Shown in pieces: positions 4,849 through 7,411 of a stretch of DNA of 7,411 bases. Both the position numbers and the translations under genes were made by a program. Location: NCBI GenBank assembly GCA_946482385.1, contig CAMLRI010000094.1:1-7411 (forward strand). The letters are read 5' to 3'. Source of the DNA: an uncultured Cellvibrio sp. (GTDB lineage: Bacteria; Pseudomonadota; Gammaproteobacteria; Pseudomonadales; Cellvibrionaceae). The notes under the pieces were generated by a model. That model was not told the origin of the DNA. It saw only the letters and a program-made list of their open reading frames with translations, and did not search any database. How positions within the stretch are numbered: the first letter of the stretch is position 1; each line of letters starts with the position of its first letter.

Positions 4849-4903
4849 GCATTAGGTGCATACAGCACTTTGACCATAAATCTAATAAACATCGGCGAGA
4901 CCT

Positions 4904-5422
4904 ATGAAAACCATACTCTTACTCCTGTCATTCGTTTTTGTTGCCCAAGCCAGCTGGGCCTGTGATGAAGCCTGCAAACGCGCCAAGGTGGAAACAGCCA
5001 AAAACATCAAATACCCCAGCTACCTCAACATGAAGTACTGCCAATCCACCACCAATGACTTTTTGCTCAACGCGCGCAAAAGCCTGCAAAGGTACAGGGA
5101 TACCCAGCTACCCACGGCACATCGTGGCGGCGCCAAAAATATCCGCAATTTCATTAACCAGCGCCGCGATTGGTTGCAGGAGTGCGATAACTACATGCGC
5201 GACCTGGAACTGGGCTATGTATTCCGCCAGAAAGAAACCTCGGACAAGGTGTTCGATACCATGGGCAAGGTATCTGATGAGCTGTACAAGATCATGATGC
5301 GCAAGAAAAACAAAGAAGAAGTGGTCACTATGGTTATTGCCCCGGCCGATAGCCAATTCGAGCAACTGTTTAAACTGCTCGATGACCATGTGATAGAACT
5401 GCAAAAACGCGGCCTGCTGTAA
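4904..5422 (+). CDS. Exported four-cysteine protein, unknown function
   Basis: A 172-residue protein I do not recognise. Residues 1-19 are a signal peptide (MKTILLLLSFVFVAQASWA). The predicted mature protein begins CDEAC; the -3 residue is Ser and no lipobox Leu is present, so cleavage by signal peptidase I is more likely than lipoprotein processing. It has four cysteines (20, 24, 46, 94), an even number that could form two disulphides in the periplasm. The rest is charged and probably helical, with many Lys/Arg/Glu and no membrane segment. The ATG at 4904 follows GGCGAGA with suitable spacing. It has its own sigma-70 promoter with an embedded CRP-type site and its own strong terminator, so it is a single-gene unit under probable cAMP/CRP control. 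No partner can be inferred from the neighbours. Confidence 0.8.
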   Translation: MKTILLLLSFVFVAQASWACDEACKRAKVETAKNIKYPSYLNMKYCQSTTNDFLLNARKSLQRYRDTQLPTAHRGGAKNIRNFINQRRDWLQECDNYMRDLELGYVFRQKETSDKVFDTMGKVSDELYKIMMRKKNKEEVVTMVIAPADSQFEQLFKLLDDHVIELQKRGLL

Positions 5423-5424
5423 AT

Positions 5425-5477
5425 CCCCATAAAAAAACGCCAGTCAGCTCAACACTGACTGGCGTTTTTTTATGGGG
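5425..5477. terminator. Shared bidirectional terminator with a 23-bp perfect stem
   Basis: Bases 5425-5447 are perfectly complementary to 5455-5477 around a seven-base loop (CTCAACA). The core is CGCCAGTCAG / CTGACTGGCG, flanked by seven A on one side and seven T on the other, then CCCCAT / ATGGGG. It begins two bases after the plus-strand stop and lies 20 bases beyond the end of the convergent minus-strand gene, so it serves both. Confidence 0.95.
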
Positions 5478-5497
5478 CAACCCTTGGGCGCCCCGGT

Positions 5498-5833
5498 TTA
5501 CTGATTCTTTTTAAGAGACAACACCGAGCGCTGAGGTTTATCGGCACGTTCGGCAAATTGCTTGGCCAGGGCCTCGCGCTCACGTGCGGCGGCAGATATC
5601 AACTCCGCCTTGGGCAGCACATAATCACCGCTATTGCGCGCCGCCTTGGCCAAGAACTCCAGCCCTGCACGCAGCAGGCGCGCCTGGTCCACAAAACTCA
5701 GCCCCTCGGGGAATTTGCCCGGGTATACCTCGGAAGGATCACGGGGACTGCCCTCAATGCGCAGGCTAAAACCGCTGGCATGGGTCGCCGTACCTGTCGC
5801 CGCATCGGCGCTCCAATCTTCAAAATTCATCAT
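5498..5833 (-). CDS. Unrecognised 111-residue cytosolic protein
   Basis: I do not recognise a family. I chose the ATG at 5833 (MMNFEDWSAD) because AGG lies about nine bases upstream; the GTG at 5839 is too close to it. The N-terminal half (1-45) looks like beta-strands: FEDWSADAATGTATHASGF, then LRIEGSPRDPSEVYPGKFPEG. The second half is helical and charged (FVDQARLLRAGLEFLAKAAR, then a Lys/Glu/Ala-rich helix), with a basic tail. There is no signal peptide, membrane helix or cysteine. Coding character is good: its codon use resembles that of its neighbours, it has its own promoter and it ends at a shared terminator. It lies 108 bases downstream of trhO on the same strand with no terminator between them, so readthrough from trhO is possible. 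Confidence 0.7.
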   Translation of the reverse strand: MMNFEDWSADAATGTATHASGFSLRIEGSPRDPSEVYPGKFPEGLSFVDQARLLRAGLEFLAKAARNSGDYVLPKAELISAAAREREALAKQFAERADKPQRSVLSLKKNQ

Positions 5834-5908
5834 CTTCACTGCCTGTGCAACGGTTAACGCTTATCGCCGGCGGCACCCTGGCCACTCGAACGAGCCATAA
5901 CTCCGCGC

Positions 5909-5936
5909 ATTAAAACATAGAGTGATTGTATGACAA
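5909..5936 (-). promoter_or_regulatory. Promoter of the 111-residue protein gene
   Basis: On the minus strand TTGTCA (5936-5931) and TTTAAT (5914-5909) are 16 bases apart, each 5/6 to consensus. The -35 begins six bases beyond the trhO stop codon. The leader would be about 65-70 bases. Confidence 0.5.
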
Positions 5937-5941
5937 AAGCA

Positions 5942-6952
5942 TTAACGCTCTGCTCTTGCCGCCGCCAGGGGTGCCAGGGACATGCGGCGCTGCTCTTCGC
6001 GCTGTTCTTTTTTGCGCAGGGCGCGTATTTGCCGCTCCGGCGGCAGCGCGCCTATGTGCAGCTCATTGCGCGCCTTGGCCAGCTCGATTTGCTTTTGCCG
6101 CTCACTAAAACGGGCTTTTTGGTCAGGGGTTAAGCTGTCGTAACAGCGCGGGCAGCTAACGCCGAGCATGTACTTGGGCGACAACTTGTCTTCCTCGGTA
6201 ATGGGGAAGCGACAGCCGTGGCACTGATCGTAGATACCTTTTTGCAAGCTGTGGTTAACCGCGACCCGGTTGTCGAAGACAAAGCATTCCCCGCGCCACA
6301 GGCTCTGTTCTGCCGGCACTTCCTCCAGGTATTTAAGGATGCCGCCCTCCAGGTGATACACCTCTTCAAAGCCCTGCTCTTTGAGGTAGGCGGTAGACTT
6401 TTCGCAGCGGATACCGCCGGTGCAGAACATGGCGACCTTTTTGTGCTTGGACGGATCCAGGTTTTCGGCCACATAAGCGGGAAACTCGCGAAAAGTAGTG
6501 GTTTTCGGGTCCAGCGCGCGCTCGAAGGTGCCTATCTCATACTCGTAGGAGTTGCGGGTATCTACCACAACCACCTCTGGATCGCTGATCAGTGCATTCC
6601 AATCCTGGGGTTTGACATAGGTGCCGACGATTTTTTGCGGATCTATACCCTGCACCCCCATAGTGACGATTTCTTTTTTGAGCTTGACCTTCATGCGATA
6701 GAAAGGCGGCTCATCGTAGAAAGATTCCTTGTAGCTCAGATTGTCAAAGCGGCCATCGGCGCGAAAAAACTCCACCAGGGCATCTATAGCGGCGCGGCTG
6801 CCTGCCACTGTGCCATTGATGCCTTCCTCCGCCAGCAACAAGGTGCCCTTGATCTGCCATTGGTCGCAATGGTCTTTCAGGCGCGGCGCCAGGGTTTGGT
6901 AATCGGGCAACTTGACGAATTTGTACAGGGCGGCAACTACGGTTTGGCTCAT
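5942..6952 (-). CDS. trhO: tRNA uridine(34) hydroxylase TrhO, oxygen-dependent (YceA/rhodanese family)
   Basis: A 336-residue cytoplasmic enzyme that, in the known family, uses O2 to make 5-hydroxyuridine at the wobble position (U34) of tRNAs, the first step toward cmo5U/mo5U. The N-terminal domain (1-100) begins [14 protein letters not shown] and includes [14 protein letters not shown]. The central rhodanese domain (about 115-215) has [17 protein letters not shown] and the active loop CTGGIRC with catalytic Cys177 and Cys183. A C-terminal domain carries CHGC and CPRC pairs (244/247, 267/270), likely a zinc site, and a basic Arg/Lys tail fit for tRNA. The ATG at 6952 is chosen over a TTG at 6970, though its ribosome-binding site is weak. 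Length and all motifs are normal. It lies 77 bases downstream of bolA, with its own promoter. Confidence 0.96.
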   Translation of the reverse strand: MSQTVVAALYKFVKLPDYQTLAPRLKDHCDQWQIKGTLLLAEEGINGTVAGSRAAIDALVEFFRADGRFDNLSYKESFYDEPPFYRMKVKLKKEIVTMGVQGIDPQKIVGTYVKPQDWNALISDPEVVVVDTRNSYEYEIGTFERALDPKTTTFREFPAYVAENLDPSKHKKVAMFCTGGIRCEKSTAYLKEQGFEEVYHLEGGILKYLEEVPAEQSLWRGECFVFDNRVAVNHSLQKGIYDQCHGCRFPITEEDKLSPKYMLGVSCPRCYDSLTPDQKARFSERQKQIELAKARNELHIGALPPERQIRALRKKEQREEQRRMSLAPLAAARAER

Positions 6953-7000
6953 AACTATCGACTTCAACAAAAATATCGGGGGTGATAATAAGGGGCGCGC

Positions 7001-7006
7001 ATTATA
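7001..7006 (-). promoter_or_regulatory. -10 element of the trhO promoter
   Basis: A perfect TATAAT on the minus strand, about 50 bases before the trhO ATG. The matching -35 position (about 7024-7029, TGGCTG) is poor and borders the bolA stop codon, so activity may need an activator. The bolA-trhO gap shows no terminator, so readthrough from bolA is also possible. Confidence 0.5.
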
Positions 7007-7029
7007 GGCGTTTACTTTTTAACCAGCCA

Positions 7030-7356
7030 CTAGTTTGCGCGCTGGTCATGCTTGCTTCCGCCCAGACATTGGGGCGAATCCGGCACCTGGGCTTGCTGCC
7101 ACTCCTCGGGGCTGTAGGTGTGCAGCGCCAGGGCATGTACGCCCTGCTGCAGTTCCTCCGCCAAACAGGCGTAAACCGCCTGGTGGCGCTGCACCTGGCG
7201 CTTGCCAACAAAGGCCGCCGTAACCAATACCACCTTAAAGTGGCTTTCCGAGCCGGGTGGCACCGAATGCATATGGCTTTCGTTATCCACCTGCAGATGG
7301 GCCGGGGCAAAAGCGGCGCTCAGCTTGGTGCGAATGGCTGTTTCCACGGGTTTCAT
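7030..7356 (-). CDS. bolA: BolA family protein (BolA, monothiol-glutaredoxin partner and morphogene regulator)
   Basis: A 108-residue protein close to E. coli BolA in length and pattern: VETAIRTKLSAAFAPAHLQV, then the family core SHMHSVPPGSESHFKVVLV (27-45), LAEELQQGVHALALHTYSPEEW (65-86) and a short polar tail with a Cys (PDSPQCLGG), as in E. coli. The class-II KH-like fold binds Fe-S clusters together with monothiol glutaredoxins and can bind DNA. His74 in VHALALHTY is the invariant cluster ligand. In E. coli BolA is induced in stationary phase and stress and affects cell shape and biofilm. The ATG at 7356 follows GGCGAG; an upstream ATG at 7392 has no such site. The gene is complete; the promoter lies at or beyond the window edge. 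Confidence 0.95.
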   Translation of the reverse strand: MKPVETAIRTKLSAAFAPAHLQVDNESHMHSVPPGSESHFKVVLVTAAFVGKRQVQRHQAVYACLAEELQQGVHALALHTYSPEEWQQAQVPDSPQCLGGSKHDQRAN

Positions 7357-7411
7357 CAATCTCGCCCCCTGGGCTGTAACAAGGTGCGCCATTTTAGCGA
7401 TAAAGCCCCGG

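Noticed and set aside
6218..6985. 255-codon plus-strand frame opposite trhO
   Set aside because: The opposite strand carries full TrhO with its catalytic motifs; the plus frame has no ribosome-binding site or recognisable domain.
7002..7310. 102-codon minus-strand frame overlapping bolA
   Set aside because: It is an alternative frame of bolA with Arg/Pro/Trp-rich sequence and no motif.

Overview
The window looks like chromosomal DNA of a free-living gammaproteobacterium, most like Cellvibrio and its relatives or a pseudomonad-like group. This is inferred from the moderately GC-rich coding sequence, an Anr/FNR regulator very close to the pseudomonad type, BolA and TrhO side by side, a SirB2-family membrane protein and a DUF4202 protein. 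I see no tRNA or rRNA gene, insertion sequence, prophage gene or CRISPR array.

Left part (1-2061, minus strand): a compact operon read from right to left. It starts with a secreted 176-residue repeat protein. An ECF-type RNA polymerase sigma factor follows, then a one-pass membrane protein that is the likely anti-sigma factor, a small exported acidic protein, and the N-terminus of a DUF3106 exported protein that runs out of the window. The last four genes overlap one another by 4-8 bases, so they are probably translationally coupled. An AAC-N16-CGT promoter of the ECF type lies ahead of the first gene and suggests autoregulation. This is the best candidate for a poorly described system in the window.

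Middle part (2187-4614): a CspA-family cold-shock gene (minus) with a bidirectional terminator and a probable long leader is divergent from an Anr/FNR oxygen-sensing regulator (plus). The regulator is followed after 15 bases by a DUF4202 gene and then by a SirB2-family four-helix membrane protein. The fnr leader carries two inverted repeats.

Right part (4615-7411): a structured, gene-free stretch of about 290 bases holds 14-base tandem repeats, a pyrimidine tract and a long hairpin. It ends in a strong sigma-70 promoter whose -10 element sits inside a near-consensus CRP-type palindrome. This drives an unrecognised exported four-cysteine protein, closed by a 23-bp perfect-stem terminator shared with a convergent unrecognised cytosolic 111-residue protein. 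Upstream of that on the minus strand lie trhO (oxygen-dependent tRNA U34 hydroxylase) and bolA, which look like one co-directional group with separate promoters.

Common themes, by inference only, are stress and oxygen response: ECF signalling, cold shock, FNR, the O2-dependent tRNA modifier TrhO and BolA. Gene calls for the sigma factor, Csp, FNR, DUF4202, SirB2, TrhO and BolA rest on motifs I can see. The three unrecognised proteins and most regulatory sites need outside data.
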